A stretch of DNA of 64,000 bases from Sphingopyxis sp. BSN-002 (lineage in GTDB: Bacteria > Pseudomonadota > Alphaproteobacteria > Sphingomonadales > Sphingomonadaceae), in contig NZ_CP091804.1 in NCBI RefSeq assembly GCF_022024275.1, positions 1,878,501 to 1,942,500 on the forward strand. Reading direction: 5' to 3'. Under the pieces are notes generated by a model. That model had not been told where the DNA came from, did not search any database, and saw only the letters and a program-made list of their open reading frames with translations. Numbering within the stretch: the stretch's first letter is position 1; each line of letters starts with the position of its first letter. This document shows positions 42,366-50,734 of the stretch, one piece after another. Position numbers and translations under genes: made by a program.

Positions 42366-43352
42366 ATGCCCGCGCGAAATCCCTATTATCAGGGGCCTGT
42401 CTCCGACCATTTCGACGGAACCCGTTTCCTCAATCCCGCAGGCGAGCCCGAGACCGACCGCTCGTTCGGCGACCTGCTCCGCTGGCGGCGGAGCGCTCCC
42501 GACAATCCCTGGCCCACTTCGATCCCCGTCACGCCGGTGGTTCCCGATGCGCGCGTCGAGGGGCTGCGCGTCACGATGGTCGGCCATGCGACATTGCTGA
42601 TCCAGATCGCCGGGCTCAATATCCTGACCGACCCGGTCTGGTCGGAGCGCGCGAGCCCGGTCGCCTTCGCCGGCCCGCGGCGCGTGACCGCGCCGGGCAT
42701 CGCGATGGACGCGCTGCCGCCGGTCGACGCGATATTGCTGTCGCACAATCATTACGACCATCTCGACATGCCGGCGCTGAAGGCGCTGCACGCGCGGCAC
42801 GATCCGCTGATCGTCACCCCGCTCGGCAACGATAAGATCATCCATCGCCGCATTCGGGCGGCGCGGGTCCGGACCGGCGACTGGGGCGATGCCGTCGAGA
42901 TCGCGCCCCGAGCAAGCGCGCATATCGTCCCCGCGCTGCACTGGTCCTCGCGCGGCCCGCGCGACCGCCGCATGGCGCTGTGGGGCGGCTTCATCCTCGA
43001 GGCGGGCGGAAAGCGCGTCTATTTCGCGGGTGACACCGGCTATGGCACCGGCAATATCTTCCGCGCGATCGGTGCGCGGTTCGGCGAAGTCGACCTCGCG
43101 ATCCTGCCGATCGGGGCCTATGACCCGCGGTGGTTCATGGCCGCGCAGCATTGCGATCCGGAGGATGCGATCCGGATCATGCTCGACGTCGGCGCCAAGG
43201 CGGCCGTCGGGATGCACTGGGGAAGTTTCAAGCTGACCGACGAAGCCCGCACCGACCCCGAGCGGCGGCTTGCCGAGGGATTGGCGGCTCACGGTATCGA
43301 CCCCGGCCGTTTCAGGGCGCTTCACCCCGCGGACGTGGCGGATTTCGACTGA
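42366..43352 (+). CDS. MBL-fold metal-dependent hydrolase (NAPE-PLD-like)
   Basis: 328 residues. The metal-binding motif is SHNHYDHLD (H127-x-H129-x-D131-H132), preceded by VGHATLLIQIAGLNILTDPVWSERASP, which is typical of the NAPE-PLD/RomA/UlaG-like group. Later ligands are in VPALHW, FAGDTGYG and GMHWGSF. The family hydrolyses phosphodiester or lactone bonds. Members closest to human NAPE-PLD act on N-acyl phospholipids, but the bacterial substrate is unproven. No signal peptide. It is divergent from the P450 operon across a 191-bp gap in which I find no convincing promoter. Confidence 0.88.
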   Translation: MPARNPYYQGPVSDHFDGTRFLNPAGEPETDRSFGDLLRWRRSAPDNPWPTSIPVTPVVPDARVEGLRVTMVGHATLLIQIAGLNILTDPVWSERASPVAFAGPRRVTAPGIAMDALPPVDAILLSHNHYDHLDMPALKALHARHDPLIVTPLGNDKIIHRRIRAARVRTGDWGDAVEIAPRASAHIVPALHWSSRGPRDRRMALWGGFILEAGGKRVYFAGDTGYGTGNIFRAIGARFGEVDLAILPIGAYDPRWFMAAQHCDPEDAIRIMLDVGAKAAVGMHWGSFKLTDEARTDPERRLAEGLAAHGIDPGRFRALHPADVADFD

Positions 43353-43409
43353 CGGCAATCCGGGCCCGCGCTTTGCGGCCGGATATCGGTATCGGATTGT
43401 CGGAAAAAC

Positions 43410-43484
43410 TGGAGCGGGCGAAGGGATTCGAACCCTCGACCCCAACCTTGGCAAGGTTGTGCTCTACCCCTGAGCTACGCCCGC
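43410..43484 (-). tRNA. tRNA-Gly(GCC)
   Basis: On the minus strand the transcript starts GCGGGCGTAGCTCAGGGGTA and ends in CGCCCGC-T-CCA. The 7-bp acceptor stem is perfect, the T-arm contains GGTTCGAATCC, and the anticodon GCC (43450-43452 on the plus strand) is in a seven-base loop on a GGTTG-type stem. CCA is encoded (43410-43412). Length is 75 nt including CCA, normal for tRNA-Gly. Confidence 0.97.
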
Positions 43485-43644
43485 TCTGGCGGCTGGAAAC
43501 GGGTGGCTCCCAGCGGGTGAGGCGGGCGATTAGCACCGGCTTTCGGAGTCGGCAACCCCTGTTTGCGATTTTCTGCGAAGGGTTGGCAATGCGCCGCCAA
43601 ATCCCACATAAGCGGACAAGCATGGAATAAGGAGCATAGCCGCC

Positions 43645-44556
43645 GTGGCCACTCTCGGTCTGAACCCGCAGGAAAAGGAAGCCGTCGAGGCGTTCCGCCG
43701 CGACGTCGTCGACCCGTCGATGACGAAGCTCGTCATCCTCGATTTCTGGGCCGAATGGTGCGGGCCGTGCAAGCAACTCGGCCCGGTGCTCGAAAAAGTC
43801 GCCGAAGATTACGCCGACAAGGGCGTGGTGCTCGCGAAGGTCGACGTCGACACGAATCAGTTCATCGCCGCGCAGTTCCAGGTGCAGTCGATCCCGACGG
43901 TCTATGCGATCTTCCAGGGCCAGCCGGTCGCGAACCTCACCAACGCGCGTAGCGAAAGCCAGCTGAAAGCGATCCTCGACCAGCTGCTCGCGCAGCTGCC
44001 GGTCGAGAGCGAGGCGAGTGCGCGCGCGATCGAGATCGCGCCGCTGATCGAGATGGGCGAAAGCGTGCTCGCCGAAGGCGACGGCGAACGCGCGGTCGGC
44101 ATCTTTGCCCAGATCGCCGAAATGGCGCCCGACAACGCCGCCGCGCATGCCGGATTGGTCCGCGCGCTGGTGCTCGCAGGGGATGTCGAGGCGGCGCAGG
44201 CCGCGCTCGACGCCGTACCCGCCGACATCGCCGGCGATCCCGCGATCGCCCAAGCTAAGAGTGCGCTGGCACTTGCTGCCGATGCCCCGGACCTCAGCGA
44301 ACTGGCAGGCTATGAAGCGGCCGTCGTGGGGAACCCCGAGGATCATCAGGCGCGGTTCGACCTGGCCGCGGCGCAAATCGGCGCCGGCCAACGCGATGCC
44401 GCCGCCGACAATCTGCTCCATATCGTCGCTGCCGACCGCGAATGGAACGATGGCGCAGCGCGCGCAAAGCTGCTCTCGCTCTTCGAAGCCGTCGGCCTCG
44501 AAGACCCTTGGGTCGCGATGCAGCGCCGCCGTCTGTCGCTGATCCTGTTCGGCTGA
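43645..44556 (+). CDS. Thioredoxin-TPR fusion protein (YbbN/CnoX-like)
   Basis: 303 residues from GTG 43645, with AAGGAG at 43629-43634. An N-terminal thioredoxin fold carries the active redox pair WCGPC, followed by cis-Pro SIPTVYAIF. The C-terminal two thirds are TPR-like helices (MGESVLAEGDGERAVGIFAQIAEMAPDNAAAHAGLVRAL). This is the CnoX/YbbN chaperone-oxidoreductase layout. E. coli YbbN lacks the CxxC pair, so this version with an intact WCGPC is probably redox active. The stop and the next start overlap (TGATG at 44554-44558), so it is co-translated with a LON-domain protein. Confidence 0.93.
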   Translation: MATLGLNPQEKEAVEAFRRDVVDPSMTKLVILDFWAEWCGPCKQLGPVLEKVAEDYADKGVVLAKVDVDTNQFIAAQFQVQSIPTVYAIFQGQPVANLTNARSESQLKAILDQLLAQLPVESEASARAIEIAPLIEMGESVLAEGDGERAVGIFAQIAEMAPDNAAAHAGLVRALVLAGDVEAAQAALDAVPADIAGDPAIAQAKSALALAADAPDLSELAGYEAAVVGNPEDHQARFDLAAAQIGAGQRDAAADNLLHIVAADREWNDGAARAKLLSLFEAVGLEDPWVAMQRRRLSLILFG

Positions 44557-45206
44557 TGGGCGAAGCCGCGCCTTTGACTATCCAGCGGATCGCGATCTTT
44601 CCGCTGCCCGGCGCGGTGCTGTTTCCGGGGCTGCACCTGCCGCTCCATATCTTCGAGCCCCGCTATAAGGCGATGGTGCAGGAGGTGCTCGCGCGCGACC
44701 GCCAGATCGGGATGATCCAGCCGCGGCTGATACCTGGCGAAGAGAATCGCGAGCCGCCGGCGCTGTACGACATCGGCTGCGTCGGCCGCATCGTCGATGT
44801 TGAAGCGCTCGACGAGGGCCGGTTCAACCTTGTCCTCGAAGGCGTCGCGCGCTTTCGCGTCCGCCGCGAACTCGACGTCACGACGCCGTTCCGGCAGGTC
44901 GAGGCCGAGATCGAGGTCGAGGCGGAAGACGACGCCATATTGTCGAGCATCGAACGCGCGAGCCTCGAGCGCGAGGCCAAGCGTTTCGCGGCACGGCAGG
45001 GCTATGTCGTCGACTGGGATTCAGTAGGCCAGCTCGATGATGCGACGCTGGTCAACGGCATCGCACAGGTCGCACCTTTCGACGCGGCAGCGAAGCAGGC
45101 CCTGCTCGAAGCGACGCCGATCGACGCCCGCGCCGAACTCGTCGTCCAGATGATGCAATTCTTCGGCCGCTTCGACGGCGACGACGGACGCGCAACGCTC
45201 CAGTAA
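44556..45206 (+). CDS. LON peptidase substrate-binding domain protein
   Basis: 216 residues, start overlapping the preceding stop by one base. The whole protein is one LON N-terminal (LAN) domain: RIAIFPLPGAVLFPGLHLPLHIFEPRYKAMVQEVLARD, then IGCVGRIVDVEALDEGRFNLVLEGVARFRV. There is no AAA or protease domain. Stand-alone LAN proteins are thought to act as adaptors or substrate binders. Co-translation with a thioredoxin-TPR chaperone suggests a joint role in handling damaged proteins. Its stop abuts the convergent sigma-like gene with no spacing. Confidence 0.92.
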   Translation: MGEAAPLTIQRIAIFPLPGAVLFPGLHLPLHIFEPRYKAMVQEVLARDRQIGMIQPRLIPGEENREPPALYDIGCVGRIVDVEALDEGRFNLVLEGVARFRVRRELDVTTPFRQVEAEIEVEAEDDAILSSIERASLEREAKRFAARQGYVVDWDSVGQLDDATLVNGIAQVAPFDAAAKQALLEATPIDARAELVVQMMQFFGRFDGDDGRATLQ

Positions 45207-45914
45207 TCAGTGCAGTTTGGCGCCGGCAATGCGCGCGATATCGCCAAACGCACGGCGGACCACATGACGATCTGCCTCTCCCAGCCGTTCGATCAGCGCG
45301 TCTGTGTGCATAAGCTGGCGCCGTACGAGCGCGCCTTCGCCCTCTACTTTCGCATCTACCCGGTCGGGCGCCGCCGAACCGCGCGGGGTGCGGAGCAGCG
45401 CCGACCGGCGGCGCGAGGTCCAGTCGGCGACCAGCTGGTCGGCAACAAGCTCCGCGAGGCTGTCCGATGCCCCCTGCTCGGTCGCGGTCTCGGCGTCGGG
45501 ATCGGCGAGCCATTCGTCGATGCCGTCTTCGGCGAGCGCTTCGAAGGACAGGATCGCCTGCACCTGCCGGCGCCCGGCGCAGCGCTGGTCGCCGTGGAGG
45601 CGGAGCCGCAGCGCCTGCAGCTCGGCGCGGATCTGCCAGTTCACATAGGTCGTGAAACGCGCGCGTGCAGGATCGTAGCGTTCAGCGGCGCGATGGAGTG
45701 CGATCCAGCATGCCTGCGCAGCATCCTCGGCGACGTCGACAAGTCCGTAGGCGCGGGTGAAGTGGCGGATGCGCGAGCCGGCGAGCGCCGCGAGCCGCGC
45801 GAAGGCGCTATCGACGTTGGCGCGGGCGCGAGCTCCCGGCGCCCCCTCCAACATGGTGCGTGCCTTGATCAATTCGATGACGGCCGCTTCGAGAGCATCG
45901 CTCTTCGCTGACAT
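45207..45914 (-). CDS. Sigma-70-like protein with region 2 only recognisable
   Basis: 235 residues from ATG 45914, preceded by GAGGGGAA; a start at 45929 would add five. Residues about 60-125 (SRIRHFTRAYGLVDVAEDAAQACWIALHRAAERYDPARARFTTYVNWQIRAEL) resemble sigma region 2.1-2.4, with the FTTYVxWxIR segment that in RpoH/RpoD contacts the -10 and promotes melting. The C-terminal 100 residues have no convincing region 3 or region 4 helix-turn-helix. It could be an alternative sigma factor with a diverged region 4, or a sigma-derived regulator that binds core polymerase. It lies 95 bp downstream of ubiH and could be in its transcript. Confidence 0.65.
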   Translation of the reverse strand: MSAKSDALEAAVIELIKARTMLEGAPGARARANVDSAFARLAALAGSRIRHFTRAYGLVDVAEDAAQACWIALHRAAERYDPARARFTTYVNWQIRAELQALRLRLHGDQRCAGRRQVQAILSFEALAEDGIDEWLADPDAETATEQGASDSLAELVADQLVADWTSRRRSALLRTPRGSAAPDRVDAKVEGEGALVRRQLMHTDALIERLGEADRHVVRRAFGDIARIAGAKLH

Positions 45915-45995
45915 GATCGTTCCCCTCATGCCGGGCCGGAATGCCCGCAGGGAGGAGAGTATTTCGCGCGTGGTTAGCGGCAGCATGCGCGCCGC

Positions 45996-46013
45996 CTAGG
46001 TGGAACTACCTAG
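45996..46013. other. CTAGGT/ACCTAG inverted repeat at the ubiH 3' end
   Basis: CTAGGT-ggaact-ACCTAG is a perfect 6-6-6 repeat overlapping the ubiH stop codon. It could be a weak 3' hairpin or a protein site about 82 bp upstream of the sigma-like gene. Confidence 0.35.
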
Positions 46014-47239
46014 ATCTCGGCGCCCGCAAGGAGCCGTGGCAGGTCGCCAGCCTCCCCACGCGCCTCGTCCATGAAGAAACGCTTGAGCATCGGCATCCGC
46101 TGAACTGCGCCCAGCCCCGCGCGGCGGACCGCCGATGCGGTGCGGCCCGGAATTCCGAACAGGCGGGTCAGACCATCGGTCGCTAGGCTGACCATCAGGC
46201 TGTCGAGCCCGCGCCAGCGCTGGTAGCGCGCCAGCAGCGCGGCATCGCCGAGATCGAGCCCGAGCCGCGCACCTTCGACGAGCACTTCGGCGAGCGCGGC
46301 AACATCGCGCAGGCCGAGGTTGAGCCCCTGCCCCGCGATCGGATGGATGCCGTGCGCGGCGTCGCCGACAAGGACGATGCGGTCGGCGACGATCTGCGCG
46401 CTGTGATGGAAACCGAGCGGATAGGTCATCCGCGGCGCGACCAGTTCCATCGACCCGAGCAGGTCGCCGGCGCGCTTTTCGAGTTCGGCGGTGAAGCCGC
46501 GGTCGCCAAGCTTGGCGAAGCCGGGTCCGTCCTTCTCCGACACGGTCCACACGAACGCCGAGCGGTGGCGCCCCTGTGCGTCATCGACGAGCGGGAGCAG
46601 CGCGAAGGGCCCCGACGGGAAGAAGATTTCGTGCGCGACGCTGCCGTGGGGCTTGCTGTGCGCGACCGCCCCGATCATTGCGTGGTGGTGGTACGACCAG
46701 TTGGCGATGCTGAAGCCCGCCGCATCGCGCGTCGGCGAGCGGCGGCCTTCGGCGACGATCAGCAAGGGCGCCGCAAGCTTCGTTCCGTCGCCCAGCGTCA
46801 GCGTGACGCCATGCGGCCCGACGTCGCGCTCCACGACCTGCGACGGCATGAAGAGCCGGACGAGCGGCGCCTCGGCAAGCGCGGCAGCGAGCGCGAGACG
46901 CAGCTGGCGGTTCTCGATCATCGTGCCGAGCGCGCGGTCCTCGGGCGACGTCACGAAGTCGAGTTCGCCCGCCTGCCCGCCGTCGCTGACCTTGATCGCA
47001 TGGATCGCGCAGCCGTGCCCGGCGAGGCGATCGGCGATACCGAGCACCTCGAACATCTGCCACGTCGCGCTGGCGATCGCCGAGGCCCGGCCGTCGAAGC
47101 CGGGCGCGATGGTCGCGACCGGATCGGCCGGATCGACGATCTGCGAGGAGAGGCCGTGGTGCGCCAGCGCCAGCGCCAGCGCCTGACCGACAAGGCCGCC
47201 GCCCGAAATGATGACGTCGCTGCGCAGGGTTTCGCTCAT
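46010..47239 (-). CDS. FAD-dependent ubiquinone-biosynthesis hydroxylase (UbiH/UbiF/COQ6 family)
   Basis: 409 residues. The N-terminal motif is DVIISGGGLVGQALALALAHHGLSSQIVD, and DGRASAIASATWQMFEVLGI is the family signature. The FAD motif is RIVLVGDAAHGIHPIAGQGLNLGLRDV, where the HPIAGQGLNLGLRD block is specific to the Ubi hydroxylases. It adds a hydroxyl to the benzoquinone ring during ubiquinone synthesis with NADPH and O2. Which ring position (UbiH, UbiI, UbiF or the alphaproteobacterial UbiL/UbiM types) cannot be decided from sequence here. It is divergent from ftsK. Confidence 0.9.
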   Translation of the reverse strand: MSETLRSDVIISGGGLVGQALALALAHHGLSSQIVDPADPVATIAPGFDGRASAIASATWQMFEVLGIADRLAGHGCAIHAIKVSDGGQAGELDFVTSPEDRALGTMIENRQLRLALAAALAEAPLVRLFMPSQVVERDVGPHGVTLTLGDGTKLAAPLLIVAEGRRSPTRDAAGFSIANWSYHHHAMIGAVAHSKPHGSVAHEIFFPSGPFALLPLVDDAQGRHRSAFVWTVSEKDGPGFAKLGDRGFTAELEKRAGDLLGSMELVAPRMTYPLGFHHSAQIVADRIVLVGDAAHGIHPIAGQGLNLGLRDVAALAEVLVEGARLGLDLGDAALLARYQRWRGLDSLMVSLATDGLTRLFGIPGRTASAVRRAGLGAVQRMPMLKRFFMDEARGEAGDLPRLLAGAEI

Positions 47240-47301
47240 GCCGCTGCCCTAGCCCGCCGCGCGCCGGTTGGAAAGGCTGTGGGCGGCCCGCCGCCGCGTG
47301 C

Positions 47302-47330
47302 TTGACGGCGAGTCCACCCCATGCGCATAT
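47302..47330 (+). promoter_or_regulatory. Sigma-70 promoter of ftsK
   Basis: TTGACG (47302-47307), a 17-nt spacer and GCATAT (47325-47330). Transcription would begin near 47337, leaving fewer than ten bases before ATG 47346. This favours ATG 47364 as the ftsK start. Confidence 0.6.
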
Positions 47331-47363
47331 CGCCGTGGTTAACTCATGGGGACCGATTTCAGC

Positions 47364-49685
47364 ATGGCCAGCCGCAAGCCCGTCGCCGCAAAGGCCGATT
47401 GGCGCACCGTTTTCCGTCAAAGCATCGCCCGCAGTCTCGTGATCGCAGCGGCGGTGGCGCTCGCGGCCTTCACGCTGTTCCTGACGCTCGCGCTGCTGAC
47501 CTACGACAGCACCGATGCCGCGCTGAACACGGCGGCAGGAGGCACCGCCGCGAACTGGATGGGCGCACCGGGGGCATGGTTTGCCGACCTTGGCCTGTCG
47601 ATCGGCGGCGCGCCGATCGCGCTGCTGCTGCCGTTGCTCGGTATCATGGCATGGCGCCTGTGGACCGGCGAACCGCAGCCCTATTGGGTACGCCAGCTCG
47701 CCTATAGTTTCGCCGGCATCCTGCTGGCGGGGCTCGGCGCCGAGCTGTGGGCGCCCGCAAGCGGATCGCCGCTGCCTGCGGGCTGGGGCGGGATCATCGC
47801 ACTTGTCCTAGGCGGAGCGATCACGCCGTGGTTCGAACTGGCGGGAGATCCGGCATCGGCGCTGATCCGCTTCGCGACGATCCTCGTGCTGCTGGGGCTT
47901 GGCCTGTTTCTCGCGTGGCGCGCACTGCGCCTCGAAAAGGGCTGGTCACAGCGCTTCAAGCTGCCGGCCGCCGAGGGAAGCCGCATCGTTGTCGAGCCGC
48001 CCAAGCCTGCCGTCGCAAGCGACGCGACAAAGGCCCCGAACCTGATGGAACGCGTGATCCGCCCGCGTCCGCGCGCCGAGCCGAGCGATCGCGCCCCTCC
48101 CGAAATCGCCGATCCGGTCCAGCGCACCGAGCCGTCGAAACCCCGTCCGAAGCCGCAGACCGAGCTGTTCACCAATTACCAGCTGCCGTCGATCGACCTT
48201 CTTGCGCCCGCGCCCGAACGCGCCGGGGGCCAGATCGACAAGGCCGCGCTCGAGCGCAACGCGCGCCTGCTCGAATCGGTGCTCGAGGATTTCCAGGTCA
48301 AGGGCGTCGTCACCGCGGTCCGCCCCGGCCCGGTCGTCACCATGTACGAACTCGAGCCCGCACCGGGTACCAAGGCGAGCCGCGTCTCGAACCTCGCCGA
48401 CGATATCGCGCGCAACATGTCGGCGCTCTCGGCGCGTATCGCGCCGATCCCCGGCCGCACAGTGATCGGCATCGAGCTGCCCAATGCCAACCGCGAGGCG
48501 GTCGTGCTGCACGAAATCATCGGCAGCGCGCTGTTCCAGGACCAGACCGGCGCGCTGCCGATCATCCTCGGCAAGAATATCAGCGGCGACGCGATGATCG
48601 CCGACCTCGCCCCGATGCCGCACCTGCTGATCGCGGGTACCACGGGTTCGGGCAAGTCGGTCGGGCTCAACGCGATGATCCTGTCGCTCCTTTATCGCCT
48701 CGGTCCCGATCAGGTGAAGATGATCATGATCGACCCGAAGATGCTGGAACTCAGCGTCTATGACGACATTCCGCACCTGCTCGCACCGGTCGTGACCGAA
48801 CCCAAGAAGGCGATCCGCGCCCTCAAATGGGCGGTCGAGCAGATGGAAGACCGCTACCGGATGATGTCGTCGCTGTCGGTGCGCAATCTTGCCTCTTACA
48901 ACGACAAGGTCCGCGGCGCGCTCGCCAAGGGCAAGTCGCTCGGCCGCCGCGTCCAGACCGGCTACGATCCCGACACCGGCCAGCCGGTCTATGAGGAAGA
49001 GACGCTCGACTACGCGCCGCTGCCGCAGATCGTCGTCGTCGTCGACGAGCTGGCCGACCTGATGATGACCGCGGGCAAGGAGGTCGAGTTCCTGATCCAG
49101 CGGCTCGCGCAAAAGGCGCGTGCGGCGGGCATCCACCTGATCCTCGCGACGCAGCGCCCGTCGGTCGACGTCATCACCGGCGTCATCAAGGCGAACCTGC
49201 CGACGCGCATCAGCTTCAACGTCACCAGCAAGATCGACAGCCGGACGATCCTCGGCGAAGCGGGTGCCGAACAGCTGCTCGGCAAGGGCGACATGCTGTA
49301 TGTGCCGGGCGGCAAGCAGATCACGCGCATCCACGGTCCGTTCGTCTCGGACGATGAGGTCCGCGCTGTCGCCGATCACTGGAAGGGCCAGGGTCGCCCC
49401 GACTATATCGAGAGCGTTACCGAGGATCCCGAGGACGGCGGCTTTGCGATGGAAGGCGCGCCCGCGGGCGGCGACAGCGCCGAGGATCGCATGTACGCCA
49501 AGGCCTGCCAGATCGTCGTCGAAAGCCAGAAGGCATCGACCAGCTGGCTGCAGCGCCAGCTTCGTATCGGCTATAACAGCGCCGCGCGCCTGATCGAGCG
49601 AATGGAGGAGGAAGGCCTTGTCAGTCCGCCGAACCATGTCGGCCGCCGCGATGTGCTCACCGACCAGTACGGCCAGCAGCGGTAA
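47364..49685 (+). CDS. ftsK: DNA translocase FtsK
   Basis: 773 residues from ATG 47364; ATG 47346 would add six. Four N-terminal membrane segments lie within residues 20-190. A Pro/Lys-rich linker leads to the motor, with Walker A GTTGSGKS at about 425-432 and Walker B VVVVDELADLMM. The C-terminal gamma winged helix (MYAKACQIVVESQKASTSWLQRQLRIGYNSAARLIERMEEEGLVSPPNHVGRRDVL) reads KOPS sites and activates XerCD. It anchors at the septum and pumps the chromosome termini into daughter cells. It has its own promoter and is followed by a lolA-like gene after 109 bp. Confidence 0.97.
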   Translation: MASRKPVAAKADWRTVFRQSIARSLVIAAAVALAAFTLFLTLALLTYDSTDAALNTAAGGTAANWMGAPGAWFADLGLSIGGAPIALLLPLLGIMAWRLWTGEPQPYWVRQLAYSFAGILLAGLGAELWAPASGSPLPAGWGGIIALVLGGAITPWFELAGDPASALIRFATILVLLGLGLFLAWRALRLEKGWSQRFKLPAAEGSRIVVEPPKPAVASDATKAPNLMERVIRPRPRAEPSDRAPPEIADPVQRTEPSKPRPKPQTELFTNYQLPSIDLLAPAPERAGGQIDKAALERNARLLESVLEDFQVKGVVTAVRPGPVVTMYELEPAPGTKASRVSNLADDIARNMSALSARIAPIPGRTVIGIELPNANREAVVLHEIIGSALFQDQTGALPIILGKNISGDAMIADLAPMPHLLIAGTTGSGKSVGLNAMILSLLYRLGPDQVKMIMIDPKMLELSVYDDIPHLLAPVVTEPKKAIRALKWAVEQMEDRYRMMSSLSVRNLASYNDKVRGALAKGKSLGRRVQTGYDPDTGQPVYEEETLDYAPLPQIVVVVDELADLMMTAGKEVEFLIQRLAQKARAAGIHLILATQRPSVDVITGVIKANLPTRISFNVTSKIDSRTILGEAGAEQLLGKGDMLYVPGGKQITRIHGPFVSDDEVRAVADHWKGQGRPDYIESVTEDPEDGGFAMEGAPAGGDSAEDRMYAKACQIVVESQKASTSWLQRQLRIGYNSAARLIERMEEEGLVSPPNHVGRRDVLTDQYGQQR

Positions 49686-49794
49686 GGAACCAATGCCGCG
49701 CTCATGACTTGAACAGCGTCTAAAGGCCGGGTTCAGGGCGCGTTCAATGCGTATCTTCCATGCCCGGCCGACCATTTGCAGAATAGAGAGCCAG

Positions 49795-50436
49795 ATGATC
49801 CTTCAGACCAAGCTGACCCGTCTTGCCGCCTTCACGCTCGTTCCCGCGCTCGCCGCGGGTATCGCGATCGGCGCGCCCGCGATCGCGCAGTCGGCGAACG
49901 CACTGTCCTCGGTGCAGTCGCACCTGAAAGCGACAAGCTCGATGACCGCCGATTTCGTCCAGACCGACCGCAACGGCCAGCGCCTGTCGGGCAAGCTGAC
50001 GCTCAAGCGCCCCGGCAAGATCCGTTTCCAGTATCAGAAGGACGTTCCGCTGCTGATCGTCGGCGACGGCAGCCGTCTGACGATGATCGACTATCAGGTG
50101 AAGCAGGTGCAGAGCTGGCCGGTGAAGAACTCGCCGCTCGGCGCGCTGCTCGACCCCGACCGCGACCTGACGAAATATGCGAAGGTGATCCCGACCGGCA
50201 GCAACGACGTGCTGAGTGTCGAGGTCAAGGATCCGAAGCGACCCGAATATGGCACCATCACGATGGTGTTCATCCGCGACGGCGGCGCGCCGGCCGGGCT
50301 GCGCCTGCGCGGCTGGGTGGCGCTCGATTCGCAGAACAACCGCACGCGCATCGACCTCAGCAACCAGAAGTTCAACGTCGCGGTCGCCGATTCCGCGTTC
50401 AAATGGACCGATCCGCGGCCGCGCCAGCGCAAGTGA
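49795..50436 (+). CDS. lolA: Outer-membrane lipoprotein carrier protein LolA-like
   Basis: 213 residues from ATG 49795 with GAGAG upstream. A longer frame from 49747 lacks a ribosome site. The signal peptide ends near APAIAQS. The mature part matches LolA: SSVQSHLKATSSMTADFVQTDRNGQRLSGKLTLKRPGKIRFQYQ, with a later strand GDGSRLTMIDYQVKQV. It carries lipoproteins across the periplasm from LolCDE to the outer membrane. Location directly after ftsK is the common arrangement in many Proteobacteria, which supports the call. A 12-bp terminator lies about 200 bp downstream. Confidence 0.88.
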   Translation: MILQTKLTRLAAFTLVPALAAGIAIGAPAIAQSANALSSVQSHLKATSSMTADFVQTDRNGQRLSGKLTLKRPGKIRFQYQKDVPLLIVGDGSRLTMIDYQVKQVQSWPVKNSPLGALLDPDRDLTKYAKVIPTGSNDVLSVEVKDPKRPEYGTITMVFIRDGGAPAGLRLRGWVALDSQNNRTRIDLSNQKFNVAVADSAFKWTDPRPRQRK

Positions 50437-50516
50437 AGCCGCGGCTTCGACGAACGGCCCGCTCCGGCCGACGAACGGCACGGTTAACGGCTTTGTTCAG
50501 CTTGGCGACAGGGAAG

Positions 50517-50668
50517 AAGGCCTATTTCAACTCTTGAGGACGCCAACACGGCCCCGGCATTGGGTTTCCCCCTGTTGCCCCATCCGGACTGCCCGGTGTC
50601 TTCATTCAAGAGCGTGACGAACGCTGACCTTGAACCCCCGTTCCACCGCCCCTGGAACGGGGGTTTAT
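50517..50668 (+). ncRNA. Candidate rod-like small RNA or structured 3' UTR
   Basis: The 298-bp gap between lolA and xth has no credible ORF. Within it, CTCTTGA (50531-50537) pairs with TCAAGAG (50606-50612). Nested inside are ACAC/GTGT, CCGG/CCGG and GGG/CCC pairings that make one long imperfect hairpin, and AAGG/CCTT can close it outside. It ends at a 12-bp intrinsic terminator. No clear sigma-70 promoter is seen, so it may be processed from the lolA mRNA. The long bulged rod recalls 6S RNA in general shape only; I cannot assign it to that or another family. Confidence 0.4.
50633..50668 (+). terminator. Strong intrinsic terminator upstream of xth
   Basis: AACCCCCGTTCC and GGAACGGGGGTT form a perfect 12-bp stem with a 9-nt loop, followed by TATGTTTG. 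It ends the lolA transcript or the candidate small RNA. Confidence 0.85.
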
Positions 50669-50734
50669 GTTTGTGCGCAAGATTTCTTGCGGCAAAGTTG
50701 CGCGCCCTTCCCTGCGCCGATAGAGCCGAATCGC

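Noticed and set aside
50517..50668. Identification of the lolA-xth segment as 6S RNA
   Set aside because: The rod shape is similar, but I cannot identify the conserved central bubble or flanking G/C bulges, and the usual gene neighbours are absent. It is kept only as an unnamed candidate RNA.
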